The notes under the pieces: generated by a model
Told to the model about the DNA's origin: nothing
The model's input: only the letters and a program-made list of their open reading frames with translations
Database searches by the model: none
Shown here: positions 1 through 8,024 of the stretch, one piece after another
Layout: the number at the start of each line of letters is the position of its first letter
How positions within the stretch are numbered: position 1 is the stretch's first letter
Translations under genes and position numbers: made by a program
Source: Oscillibacter sp. MSJ-31
GTDB lineage: Bacteria; Bacillota; Clostridia; Oscillospirales; Oscillospiraceae
Reading direction: 5' to 3'
Length of the DNA stretch: 64,000 bases
Assembly: GCF_018918025.1 (NCBI RefSeq)
Contig: NZ_JAHLPT010000011.1
Location: 1-64,000 of the forward strand

Positions 1-84
1 GCGGCAAGTAACAATCCTGCGCAGCTGGCAGACCGTACTTACGCGTTTGACGCGTGCGCGAGGAACATAGGGCTTTGCCCGCAT
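1..84. other. unassigned left edge
   Basis: No start codon with a ribosome binding site and no recognisable protein or RNA was seen here. A plus-strand frame is open from the edge to a TAG at 68-70, so the tail of an upstream gene is possible, but too little is visible to name it. Confidence 0.3.
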
Positions 85-117
85 AAGCAAAACCACCCGC
101 TTGGCGGGTGGATGCTT
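85..117 (-). terminator. intrinsic terminator of asnS
   Basis: A perfect 8-bp stem (CCACCCGC at 93-100, GCGGGTGG at 104-111) with a 3-nt loop is followed on the minus strand by TTTTGCTT. It lies about 20 bp after the asnS stop codon, where a rho-independent terminator is expected. Confidence 0.8.
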
Positions 118-133
118 ATTCATATTCCGGTTC

Positions 134-1531
<1,398 letters not shown>

Positions 1532-1562
1532 GTTGATCACCTGTTATATCAAAGATTTTTTC

Positions 1563-1952
1563 TTAGAGAAACGTGCTGTCAAAGCCGCAGGGCATCAGCT
1601 CGCGGAGCGTCATCCGCTTTGCCTCGCGTGCGCGGTTGAGACAGATGACCTCCATATCGGGGGAAAACTCATAAAGGAACTGGCGGCACGCGCCGCAGGG
1701 ATAGCAGAAATCCTTGCTGTTGCCGGCGATGACGATGCGGCGGAATTTGGAATGCCCCTCGCTGATCGCCTTGACGGCGGCGGTGCGCTCGGCGCAGATG
1801 GTGAGGCCAAAGCTCGAATTTTCGATGTTGCAGCCGGTATATACCGTGCCGTCCTCGCATTCCAGCGCCGCGCCGACGGGGAAGTGAGAATAGGGGATAT
1901 ACGCGCGGTCGAGCATTTCGATCGCCTTTCGCATCAGCTCATGTTCGCTCAT
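1563..1952 (-). CDS. cdd: cytidine deaminase
   Basis: This 129-residue protein has the size of the tetrameric bacterial cytidine deaminases, which hydrolyse cytidine and deoxycytidine to uridine in pyrimidine salvage. The zinc site is complete: CAERTAA near residue 53 supplies one cysteine and the catalytic glutamate, and PCGACRQ near residue 85 supplies two more cysteines. The start is set by AGGAGG about 5 nt upstream. It sits between the deacetylase lipoprotein gene (10-nt gap) and asnS (31-nt gap), so co-transcription is likely, although the three products have no obvious common pathway. Confidence 0.95.
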   Translation of the reverse strand: MSEHELMRKAIEMLDRAYIPYSHFPVGAALECEDGTVYTGCNIENSSFGLTICAERTAAVKAISEGHSKFRRIVIAGNSKDFCYPCGACRQFLYEFSPDMEVICLNRAREAKRMTLRELMPCGFDSTFL

Positions 1953-1962
1953 TCGTTCCTCC

Positions 1963-3228
1963 TTACCAGTCCACGCCGAGGTCGGGACGGACCGAAAGAT
2001 CGATGATGTCCTCGGCATTGTAGAATTGCAGATAGCGGCTGCGGGAGTGGCGCAGCGTCGTGCCGTCCGGATGCAGACGGTCGCAGATGACGGCGGAGAT
2101 GTCCGGCTTGATGTAGCTGAACGAATTGACGCCGACGCTCGCGAAGATGCGGAAGCCCTGACTCTGGAGATAGTGGAAGCGTTCACCGGTCTTGTGCCAG
2201 TCGTCGCCGTCGGGACGCCCGCCGTGCGGGTAGAAGAGCACATTGGTAGGTCCGACCAGACTGCCGACCTCGTCCGCCCAGCGCTCGGTGTCGTTGATGA
2301 CGGTCTGCAGCGGCTTGTCCGCCAGACGGATGTGACCCCAGGTGTGACTGCCGAAGGTCCAGCCGGTCTCCTTGAGCCGCGCGATCACGGGCTTGACCGC
2401 TTCGATCTCCGCCGCGCGGTTGGCCTCGAACGCTGCGCGCTCGGGGCTGTCCTTGGCGATGTCGCGGTCATCCTGCGTGCGGTAGCCGAGGATGCCATAG
2501 TAGCCGGTCAGTGAGAAAATGGCTTTCGCGCCGTTGAGCGAGAAGTCGGGGTGCTCGTAAACGAACTCGTCGAGCATCGTGGTGGCGTCGCCCTCCTTGG
2601 TCAGGAAGGTCTCCTTCGTGTAGGGATCGGTGCACTCGGCCCAGATCTCACCGTCCTCGCCGACCACGAGCTTGCTCGTGAAGCCCTGCTCGAGCATATA
2701 GGGGTAGTAGTTCACATCGTCAAAGCTGATGATGAGCGGCTTTTTGCCCTCGGGCAGCTTGAGTGTGTTGCGCACCATGTGCGTGCCGCTCTCGTCCGTG
2801 ACCTCGCTCCACACGTCCTCGATGGCGACAAGAATGTAGCCCTTTTCATACACGGACTGTAAGATCTTCGCGTACTCGTCCGCGGTCACCATCCAGTCAT
2901 CGAGACCGTAGCGTTCGCTCTGGCTCGCGCCACAGTCGTGAAATGCCCACTGGGGATAGGCGATGACGGGATGGAAGAAAAGGTGCTCCACGATCTGGTC
3001 GGGGCCCCAGGACTGTGTGAGCTGGTCCTCGCTCCAATAGGTCCTGACCGCCTCGTAGGGATCAACGTAGGGCTCCGGCTCGGGCGTCACATCGGGCGTT
3101 TCGCCGCCCTGCTCCGATGGATTTTCGGGGACCTCCGGAGCGTCGCCGCCCGGGTCCTTTTTGCCGCAGCCGGGCAGCAGCGTCAAGATCAGCATTGCCG
3201 TAAGCAGCAACGCAAGCATTCGTTTCAT
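1963..3228 (-). CDS. polysaccharide deacetylase (CE4) lipoprotein
   Basis: This 421-residue secreted protein begins with a lipoprotein signal whose lipobox is LLPGC with Cys21, followed by an acidic proline/glutamate-rich linker to about residue 55. The rest looks like a carbohydrate esterase family 4 (NodB-fold) domain: SFDDV carries the metal-binding and catalytic aspartates, and SHTWGH matches the HxxxH metal motif. The family removes N- or O-acetyl groups from surface polysaccharides, but the substrate cannot be read from sequence. The start ATG 3228 has GGAGGAAACGCC before it; an upstream in-frame ATG lacks both a ribosome binding site and a signal peptide. An extended -10 promoter lies at 3262-3270. 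The length between motifs is larger than in PdaB, so this is a distinct subgroup. Confidence 0.85.
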   Translation of the reverse strand: MKRMLALLLTAMLILTLLPGCGKKDPGGDAPEVPENPSEQGGETPDVTPEPEPYVDPYEAVRTYWSEDQLTQSWGPDQIVEHLFFHPVIAYPQWAFHDCGASQSERYGLDDWMVTADEYAKILQSVYEKGYILVAIEDVWSEVTDESGTHMVRNTLKLPEGKKPLIISFDDVNYYPYMLEQGFTSKLVVGEDGEIWAECTDPYTKETFLTKEGDATTMLDEFVYEHPDFSLNGAKAIFSLTGYYGILGYRTQDDRDIAKDSPERAAFEANRAAEIEAVKPVIARLKETGWTFGSHTWGHIRLADKPLQTVINDTERWADEVGSLVGPTNVLFYPHGGRPDGDDWHKTGERFHYLQSQGFRIFASVGVNSFSYIKPDISAVICDRLHPDGTTLRHSRSRYLQFYNAEDIIDLSVRPDLGVDW

Positions 3229-3261
3229 GGCGTTTCCTCCTCGAGAGATACTGTAAATTGC

Positions 3262-3270
3262 AGTATACCA
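3262..3270 (-). promoter_or_regulatory. extended -10 promoter for the lipoprotein-cdd-asnS set
   Basis: On the minus strand TGGTATACT gives TG-N-TATACT about 34 nt before the lipoprotein start. No good -35 box is seen at 17 nt. Confidence 0.5.
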
Positions 3271-3331
3271 CGCCCGCGACAAAAAGGCTATAGAAATCTG
3301 AAAAGTTTCATGGCTTCTTCAAAAACTGCAT

Positions 3332-3351
3332 TTTTCTCCGTTTTGCACAAA
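3332..3351. repeat. 20-bp direct repeat flanking the 173-bp element
   Basis: The same 20 bases occur at 3332-3351 and 3572-3591, one on each side of the 173-bp repeat at 3373-3545. The left copy also forms a small hairpin (CCGTTT/AAACGG at 3339-3355) followed by TTTTT. Confidence 0.6.
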
Positions 3352-3372
3352 CGGTTTTTGAACAAAACAAGG

Positions 3373-3545
3373 ATGTCTACCCGATGTCTACCCGCCGAAA
3401 CGCCTGGGGCGCAAGGGCTTGCGGGTTTTCCGAGAGGGTCGCCGTCTACCCTTCCGTCTACCCATTTTTTCACGCCGCTCCCTGAAACGCCTGCTATTTC
3501 TGCGAAAATTTTTGAAATTTCCGAAAATGTATGGGGGTACGATAT
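3373..3545. repeat. 173-bp interspersed repeat, copy 1
   Basis: It matches 9980-10152 over its whole length without gaps, with about nine differences by eye. It contains four TCTACCC boxes in two tandem pairs (ATGTCTACCCG twice, then CCGTCTACCC twice) separated by about 50 bp. It carries no convincing gene: both strands have short open frames but no ribosome binding sites. It lies between the lipoprotein operon and the S-layer-like gene. The rest of the gap (3546-3723) holds the right-hand 20-bp repeat and the ribosome binding site of the next gene; no clear promoter was seen. Confidence 0.75.
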
Positions 3546-3723
3546 CGCCTATTTTAATCGTTTTTGCAACATTTTCTCCGTTTTGCACAAAGGCAGGATT
3601 TTGACGGACGCCCTCCTCAACGAGCCGACGTGCATAAACAAAAGAAAATCGCGCCGAAACGCGGAAAAATATACGATGCCGCAGAACCGGAAACGGAAAT
3701 TTCAGAAAGGAGAGTAACACTAT

Positions 3724-6681
3724 ATGAAAAAGTTACTCGCTCTGGTGCTGGCGCTGGTCATGACCATGTCCCTCGTCACCATCAGCAACGCAGCTTTCAA
3801 GGATGCCGACAAGATCGAGCACACCGAGGCTGTTGAAGTGATGAGCGCCCTCGGCGTCATCAATGGTATGCCCGACGGCAGCTTCGCTCCCGCCGGCAAC
3901 GTCACCCGTGCGGAGATGGCGAAGATGATCACCATCATCATGCTCGGCGACATCGACGCGGCTGCCTTCAAGGGCACCGCCACCGACCTGACCGACATCA
4001 ACGGTCACTGGGCGGAAGGCTTCATCAAGTATTGCTACAGCCAGGGCGTCATCGCCGGTCGTGGCGACGGCACCTTCGCTCCCAACGCGAACGTCACCGC
4101 CGTTGAGGCTGCCAAGATGCTGCTCGTCGCCATCGGCTACAATGCCGACGTTCAGGGCTACGTTGGCTCTCAGTGGTCCATCAACATCATCCGCGATGCT
4201 CAGCTGAGCAAGTTCTTCGACAAGCTCTCTGTCACCTCTAACAAGGTCCTCACCCGTGACGAGGCTGCTCAGATGATCTGGAACGCTGTTCAGGCTCAGA
4301 TGATCGAGAAGACCTCCTCCGTCGGCCGTAACGACGGCAGCATCCGCGACAGCTATGCTCCTTATGGCGATGCGGGCCACAACCTGCTGCGTGAGACCTT
4401 CGGCGCTGCGAAGAAGTACGGTTACCTCGATGGCGGCATCTCCTATGATTCCGTCAAGAAGAACTACACCTATCATGTCAACAACGACGGCTCCACTTTC
4501 GGCAGCCTCATCAACACTACTAATGACGACGGCATTACCGACAATACCGTCCTGACCACCAGCAAGGACTACTCCTCCCTGTATGGCCAGAAGGTCGCTG
4601 TTGTCTACAAGGACAGCAAGACCGTTTACGGCATCTACTCCGATGCTAAGGTTCTCGCCACCGGCACCATCGGCAAGGTCACCGATACCGACGGCACCGC
4701 TATTGCTGCCGGCGATACCGACACGACTGTGAAGTTCGGCGATACCAAGGTCAAGCTGAACAGCGCTGCCAATGTCATCGACTACTTCACTTTCAATGCG
4801 ACCTCTTCCGCTGCCGAGCTGGACGACCTGATCGCTGGCGCTACCAATGCGAACAAGTTCAGCGAGCTTGCTGCCATCGACAACAATGACGACGGCAAGG
4901 CTGACCTGATCGTTTACTATCCCGCTACCGCTGCCAAGGTCACCTACGTTGGTACCTCCAGCATCACTGCCGGCAGCAACTATGCTTATGACAAGGACGA
5001 GAAGACCTACTCCGCCGACAGCGGCACGACCAACTATGTCTTCCCCGCCGGCATTGCCAAGAACGACTACGTCCTGATCCCGGGTTACGGTGTTTCCGGT
5101 GCTACCCGCGAGATGAGCAAGATCGAGATCGTTGAGGGCAAGGTCACTGCGGAGAAGTCCACCTCCGCGCAGATCGGCGGTACTTGGTACACCAAGCTCG
5201 CTCAGACTCTGAGCCTTGGCGATACCTACCAGATCGCCGTCGTCAACGGCTATGCTGTTGGCTCTAAGGTCGTCAGCGCTTCCTCCAAGGATGTTGCTAT
5301 GGTCATCGCCGAAGAGGCTGCCACCGCTCTGAGCGGCATCAAGGCCAAGGTCATGTTCCCCGATGGCAAGACCGAGATCATCACCATCAGCAAGATCAAC
5401 GGCACCGATGTTGCTAATAGCGATACCCTTGCTACCACCGCAAGTCTGACTGACCTGGACAACTCCGCTGACAGCGACCGTCTGATCACCTACAAGAAGC
5501 TGGCCGACGGCACCTATGATGTCACGAAGGCTTCCGGTTCCAACAAGGCCGGCTATGATGTCTATGTGAACAACACCGACGGCAACTACACCAAGGCTGT
5601 CTCTTCTTCCAACACCCCCGCCTATCTGGACAGCAAGCTGATCGCCGATGACGCTATCATCTTCGTCCAGTACAACCATGGAACTTACGCCAACGCAAAG
5701 TACACCGTCATTACCGGTGCCGCGCTCAAGACCTACACCGACACCACTACGGTCAACGTTGAGAGCCTGAGCAGCACCACCAACGGCGTTGACACGATCA
5801 AGGTCGCGTTCATGTCCACCGCCGCTACCAACTTTGGTACTTCCAGCAGCTACGGCTATGTCCTTACCGCTCCTTATGCCACCAAGGACAGCGACGATGT
5901 CACCGTTTACGCTTATGACATCTGGACCACCAACGGCAAGCTCAGCGTTCAGGATACCAAGAACACAGTTTCCGGTGTCCATGCTCTGACCAAGGGCGAC
6001 CTGATCACTTACGTTCAGAACACCGATGGCACTGTCACCAGCACCAAGCTGGCCGAGGATACCGACTATCAGTTCACCGCTGTTACCGCTTACAGCGAGG
6101 GCGACAAGCTCATCGCTCTGGCGAGCGACGAGGGCGCTGATTACACCAGCGGTCTGACCGCTATCAAGGATAAGACCGAGATCCTCTATGTCGACACCAA
6201 GAACCACACCGGTTCCGAGGGCGGCGCGATCGAGCTGGCTCAGGCCACTCCCAACGGCGGTTACTATCTGAACAGCATGGCGATCTATGATAGCGAGCTG
6301 AAGCTTCTCGTCGTTGACACGAGCAACGAGCTCAACGGTGCCCAGACTGCCACCGGCTACGCCGTTGCCGGTTTGGCTTCCACTACCTACAACACCGGTG
6401 CTACTGCCGTGATCGCCGTTGATAAGATCAAGGCTGTTGCCGGCGAGACCGTCACCTTCACGCTGACTCTGGGCGGTACCTCCAATGCCGCCACCACCAA
6501 GGCATTCACCGTGACCGGCGCTACCCTGACCAACGCTACTCTGACCGGTACCGGCGTTGCGGGTGTGACCAGTGTTGTGATTTCCGGCACGAACACTGTT
6601 ACCATCACTCCCACCGCTGCTGCCACCACCGGCACCTACACCTTCACCGGTGTTGTGACCGGCGCTGTTAGCATCGCCTAA
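3724..6681 (+). CDS. S-layer-like protein with N-terminal SLH domains
   Basis: This 985-residue exported protein has a Sec signal peptide (cleavage likely after SNA, residue 23) and then about three SLH modules between residues 24 and 195, with the hallmark FAP..NVTRAE pattern. SLH modules anchor proteins to cell-wall polymers. The remaining 790 residues are rich in Thr, Ala, Asp, Gly and Lys with no cysteine-rich or catalytic motif, as expected for a structural array or surface protein. Codon use is strongly biased to GGC, ACC, AAG and CTG, suggesting very high expression. AGAAAGGAGAG lies just before the start. The C terminus (about 910-985) looks like an Ig-like beta domain. It may be the main S-layer protein, but that is inference. 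Confidence 0.85.
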   Translation: MKKLLALVLALVMTMSLVTISNAAFKDADKIEHTEAVEVMSALGVINGMPDGSFAPAGNVTRAEMAKMITIIMLGDIDAAAFKGTATDLTDINGHWAEGFIKYCYSQGVIAGRGDGTFAPNANVTAVEAAKMLLVAIGYNADVQGYVGSQWSINIIRDAQLSKFFDKLSVTSNKVLTRDEAAQMIWNAVQAQMIEKTSSVGRNDGSIRDSYAPYGDAGHNLLRETFGAAKKYGYLDGGISYDSVKKNYTYHVNNDGSTFGSLINTTNDDGITDNTVLTTSKDYSSLYGQKVAVVYKDSKTVYGIYSDAKVLATGTIGKVTDTDGTAIAAGDTDTTVKFGDTKVKLNSAANVIDYFTFNATSSAAELDDLIAGATNANKFSELAAIDNNDDGKADLIVYYPATAAKVTYVGTSSITAGSNYAYDKDEKTYSADSGTTNYVFPAGIAKNDYVLIPGYGVSGATREMSKIEIVEGKVTAEKSTSAQIGGTWYTKLAQTLSLGDTYQIAVVNGYAVGSKVVSASSKDVAMVIAEEAATALSGIKAKVMFPDGKTEIITISKINGTDVANSDTLATTASLTDLDNSADSDRLITYKKLADGTYDVTKASGSNKAGYDVYVNNTDGNYTKAVSSSNTPAYLDSKLIADDAIIFVQYNHGTYANAKYTVITGAALKTYTDTTTVNVESLSSTTNGVDTIKVAFMSTAATNFGTSSSYGYVLTAPYATKDSDDVTVYAYDIWTTNGKLSVQDTKNTVSGVHALTKGDLITYVQNTDGTVTSTKLAEDTDYQFTAVTAYSEGDKLIALASDEGADYTSGLTAIKDKTEILYVDTKNHTGSEGGAIELAQATPNGGYYLNSMAIYDSELKLLVVDTSNELNGAQTATGYAVAGLASTTYNTGATAVIAVDKIKAVAGETVTFTLTLGGTSNAATTKAFTVTGATLTNATLTGTGVAGVTSVVISGTNTVTITPTAAATTGTYTFTGVVTGAVSIA

Positions 6682-6689
6682 TCCCACAA

Positions 6690-6719
6690 GAAATGCGCGC
6701 CCTTCGGGGCGCGCATTTC
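6690..6719 (+). terminator. hairpin after the S-layer-like gene
   Basis: A perfect 13-bp stem (6690-6702 with 6707-6719) closes on a TTCG loop. The U tract is delayed (TATATTTTTC at 6723-6732), so it may act as a processing or stability element as well as a terminator. Confidence 0.7.
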
Positions 6720-6750
6720 CCCCTATATTTTTCAGAAAGGAGACCGCACC

Positions 6751-6915
6751 ATGTCTGAACCGAAAGCCCCCTACTACTACAACAAAAACAGCGACACCTA
6801 CCATTGGGAGACCTCCTGCTCGAAAAACGACTACAGCGCGAGCGACCCGAACTGGGTAAAGACCAGCAGTGTTCCGACGGGCAAGGAACAGTGCAACGAA
6901 TGCAAATCGAAGTGA
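6751..6915 (+). CDS. 54-aa cysteine-pair small protein
   Basis: This small ORF has a good ribosome binding site (AGAAAGGAGACC) 5 nt before ATG. The protein has an aromatic start (PYYYNKNSDTYHWETSC) and ends CNECK. The layout Y-H-x(3)-S-C ... G-x(2)-C-x(2)-C resembles the short zinc-knuckle-like tail found on many Gram-positive surface and nuclease proteins (YHxxxC...CxxC), here standing alone. No signal peptide is seen. It is 70 bp after the S-layer-like gene and could be read through from it. Its function is unknown. Confidence 0.65.
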   Translation: MSEPKAPYYYNKNSDTYHWETSCSKNDYSASDPNWVKTSSVPTGKEQCNECKSK

Positions 6916-6927
6916 TCGCCGCAGGAC

Positions 6928-6963
6928 AAAAGGGGAAGGCTCCTTTCGAAGCCTTCCCCTTTT
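6928..6963. terminator. bidirectional terminator between convergent genes
   Basis: A perfect 14-bp stem (6928-6941 with 6950-6963) runs A-rich to T-rich, so it can serve both the 54-aa gene on the plus strand and the tail-like gene that ends at 6979 on the minus strand. Confidence 0.85.
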
Positions 6964-6978
6964 TGTGTCCGCATCCGA

Positions 6979-7362
6979 TCACTTGAATGCGATGTAGTTG
7001 TAAACGGTGTTTTTTTGGTTGACGTATTCCGCCTTGAGTGTAAAGCCGTTTGACGCGACCTCGGCGCAGCCGCTCAGCGGCATCCCGACGCCGAACACGC
7101 CGCCGAAGGGTGAGCCGCTGTTGTTGGTGTAGCCGGTGTAGGTGGTGAGGACCACTGCCTTCGGCTGAAAGCCGAGGTCGATCGTGCGCGGATAAGAGCC
7201 GGTGCCGGTGTACCTTCCCGTGACATAGCCGACCGCCGCGATGGCGTCGGCGTTGGCCTTGAGCGCGGCGTCGAGGGCCGCGGTCATGTCGTTGAAATCG
7301 GACATTTGGATGCGGTCGGTTTTCTCCCACTTGGGGAGCTGATAGTTGGTGGTTTTTGTCAT
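6979..7362 (-). CDS. phage tail-fibre-like protein, orphan
   Basis: This 127-residue protein begins TKTTNYQLPKWEKTDRIQMSDFN, with the NYQLxxWxxxDxIxxxDFN start I associate with tail and appendage proteins of Clostridia prophages. After a short helix (DAALKANADAI) comes a glycine/threonine-rich beta domain (TGRYTGTG ... IDLGFQPKAVV ... VYNYIAFK) typical of the distal, receptor-facing part of such proteins. AGGAGGAAGC precedes the ATG. No other phage gene lies nearby, so this is either a leftover of a prophage or a domesticated surface or secreted protein. A 6-bp hairpin (7382-7397) lies upstream. No host receptor can be inferred. Confidence 0.6.
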   Translation of the reverse strand: MTKTTNYQLPKWEKTDRIQMSDFNDMTAALDAALKANADAIAAVGYVTGRYTGTGSYPRTIDLGFQPKAVVLTTYTGYTNNSGSPFGGVFGVGMPLSGCAEVASNGFTLKAEYVNQKNTVYNYIAFK

Positions 7363-7586
7363 GCTTCCTCCTGTTTTTTACGCCCTGCGATCAGGGCGAG
7401 GTTTGTTTTCAAGCCGCCCTGCCGGGGGCGGCCGATGGTGTATGATTCAGTTTTTCGTGTAAAATTCCGAGGTTTCCGCCGGTTTTATGATTTTTTCTTA
7501 CGGCGAAAATATCTCGAATCACCTGTAGGAGTGATTCGCCGGTTTGGTGTCCGTCCGCGTGCAACGAAAGCGAAAAAATTTCCGGC

Positions 7587-7614
7587 TTGACATTTTCGCC
7601 CGCCGGATTATAAT
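7587..7614 (+). promoter_or_regulatory. strong promoter of the antisense RNA, cassette 1
   Basis: Consensus TTGACA (7587-7592) and TATAAT (7609-7614) are separated by 16 bp. Start is expected near 7621. No protein gene follows on this strand. Confidence 0.85.
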
Positions 7615-7620
7615 GAAGAT

Positions 7621-7715
7621 AGAAAGGGACGCTGCGACAAGCGGTCGACCCAGTTCAGGTTTTTGCTAAAGAATCTTTAGAAAACCGTCACTTGGCAGAG
7701 TGGCGGTTTTCGCGT
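7621..7715 (+). ncRNA. putative antitoxin small RNA 1
   Basis: The consensus promoter would drive an RNA of about 95 nt that stops at the hairpin 7680-7691/7700-7711 (12-bp stem with one wobble, T-rich 3' side). A second hairpin, CTAAAG/CTTTAG, lies just before it. The RNA has no ribosome binding site or ORF. Its 3' part is complementary to the end of the peptide gene at 7688-7768 and to that gene's 3' UTR. This is the layout of BsrG/SR4- or TxpA/RatA-type antitoxins. Function is inferred from layout only. Confidence 0.55.
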
Positions 7716-7768
7716 TTCTTTATCATAATCGTTACCGTAAAGGATCCGATATGTAAAGTGATCCGCAT
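7688..7768 (-). CDS. putative toxin peptide 1 (26 aa)
   Basis: The peptide starts MRITLHIGSFTVTIMI and ends in a basic tail (KKRENRHSAK). GAAAGGGGG lies 7 nt before ATG, an unusually strong ribosome binding site. It is transcribed from its own promoter (7833-7860) and its last 8 codons overlap the antisense RNA. A short hydrophobic stretch with a charged tail, a very strong ribosome binding site and an opposing RNA are features of type I toxins and of the small holin-like toxins. The sequence does not resemble the peptide of copy 2, which argues for swapping of the middle part. No activity can be claimed. Confidence 0.55.
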   Translation of the reverse strand: MRITLHIGSFTVTIMIKKRENRHSAK

Positions 7769-7832
7769 GGTCTCACCCCCTTTCGGGTGGTGTGGCCGAC
7801 CGCCTGCCGTCTGTGCAGCGTCCCTCAAAACG

Positions 7833-7860
7833 ATTGTACCATACCGCACAAAAAAGTCAA
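7833..7860 (-). promoter_or_regulatory. promoter of peptide 1
   Basis: On the minus strand TTGACT (7855-7860) and TACAAT (7833-7838) are 16 bp apart, with TG one base before the -10. The -35 overlaps the foot of the terminator 7858-7883. Confidence 0.75.
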
Positions 7861-7883
7861 GCCCTCCCGACCGGGAGGGCTTG
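7858..7883 (-). terminator. terminator of oadB-oadG, fused to the peptide promoter
   Basis: An 11-bp perfect stem with GACC loop is followed on the minus strand by ACTTTTTT. It ends the decarboxylase operon, and its T tract lies inside the -35/spacer region of the peptide promoter. The same arrangement follows purB at 10842-10867. Confidence 0.85.
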
Positions 7884-7897
7884 CTGCGTTTACGCAG

Positions 7898-8011
7898 TTA
7901 CTTGCTGAACTTGGTGAAGAGCATGACGATCAGCGTGATGAGCGCCATGACGGCGAAGATGCCGAGCATCCCCTGCCACAGGATCGTGAGGGCGGCTTCG
8001 AGAGCAGTCAT
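7898..8011 (-). CDS. OadG-like small membrane subunit (37 aa)
   Basis: This 37-residue peptide has one membrane span, with LWQGMLGIFAVM followed by a hydrophobic run and ending FTKFSK. The QGMLGIFxVM pattern is that of the gamma subunit (OadG/MmdD family) of sodium-pump decarboxylases, which holds the complex together in the membrane. It is much shorter than normal gamma subunits (80-120 residues), lacking the soluble tail. Its start lies 13 nt after the oadB stop with TAAGGAGG between, so translation is coupled. It is the last gene of the operon. Confidence 0.7.
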   Translation of the reverse strand: MTALEAALTILWQGMLGIFAVMALITLIVMLFTKFSK

Positions 8012-8024
8012 ATTCTCTTCCTCC

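Larger units (their letters stand above)
7407..7893. repeat. type I toxin-antitoxin-like cassette, copy 1
   Basis: Two blocks are shared with 10360-10877. The left block (7407-7635, about 229 bp) is about 95% identical by eye to 10360-10587 and ends in a strong plus-strand promoter. The right block (7816-7893, 78 bp) is nearly identical to 10801-10877 and holds a terminator and a minus-strand promoter. The middle, with the peptide gene, is not conserved. The left block also has an 8-bp inverted repeat (CGAATCAC/GTGATTCG) and a GC hairpin GCCGCCC/GGGCGGC. A conserved 40-codon reading frame in the left block has no ribosome binding site. The cassette sits directly after the oadG-like stop codon. 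Confidence 0.75.

Noticed and set aside
3373-3545. Shared peptide frame (STRCLPAETPG...) in the 173-bp repeat
   Set aside because: No ribosome binding site and different frames upstream in the two copies; the gapless match is explained by DNA repetition.
3733-6804. 1023-codon open frame antisense to the S-layer-like gene
   Set aside because: It mirrors the codon bias of the real gene, is Gly/Val-rich low-complexity and has no ribosome binding site; the sense frame has a signal peptide and SLH modules.
7438-7590. Conserved 50-codon frame starting MVYDSVFRVKF in both cassettes
   Set aside because: The identity is at DNA level throughout, the frames end differently in the two copies, and there is no ribosome binding site; better seen as part of the promoter module.
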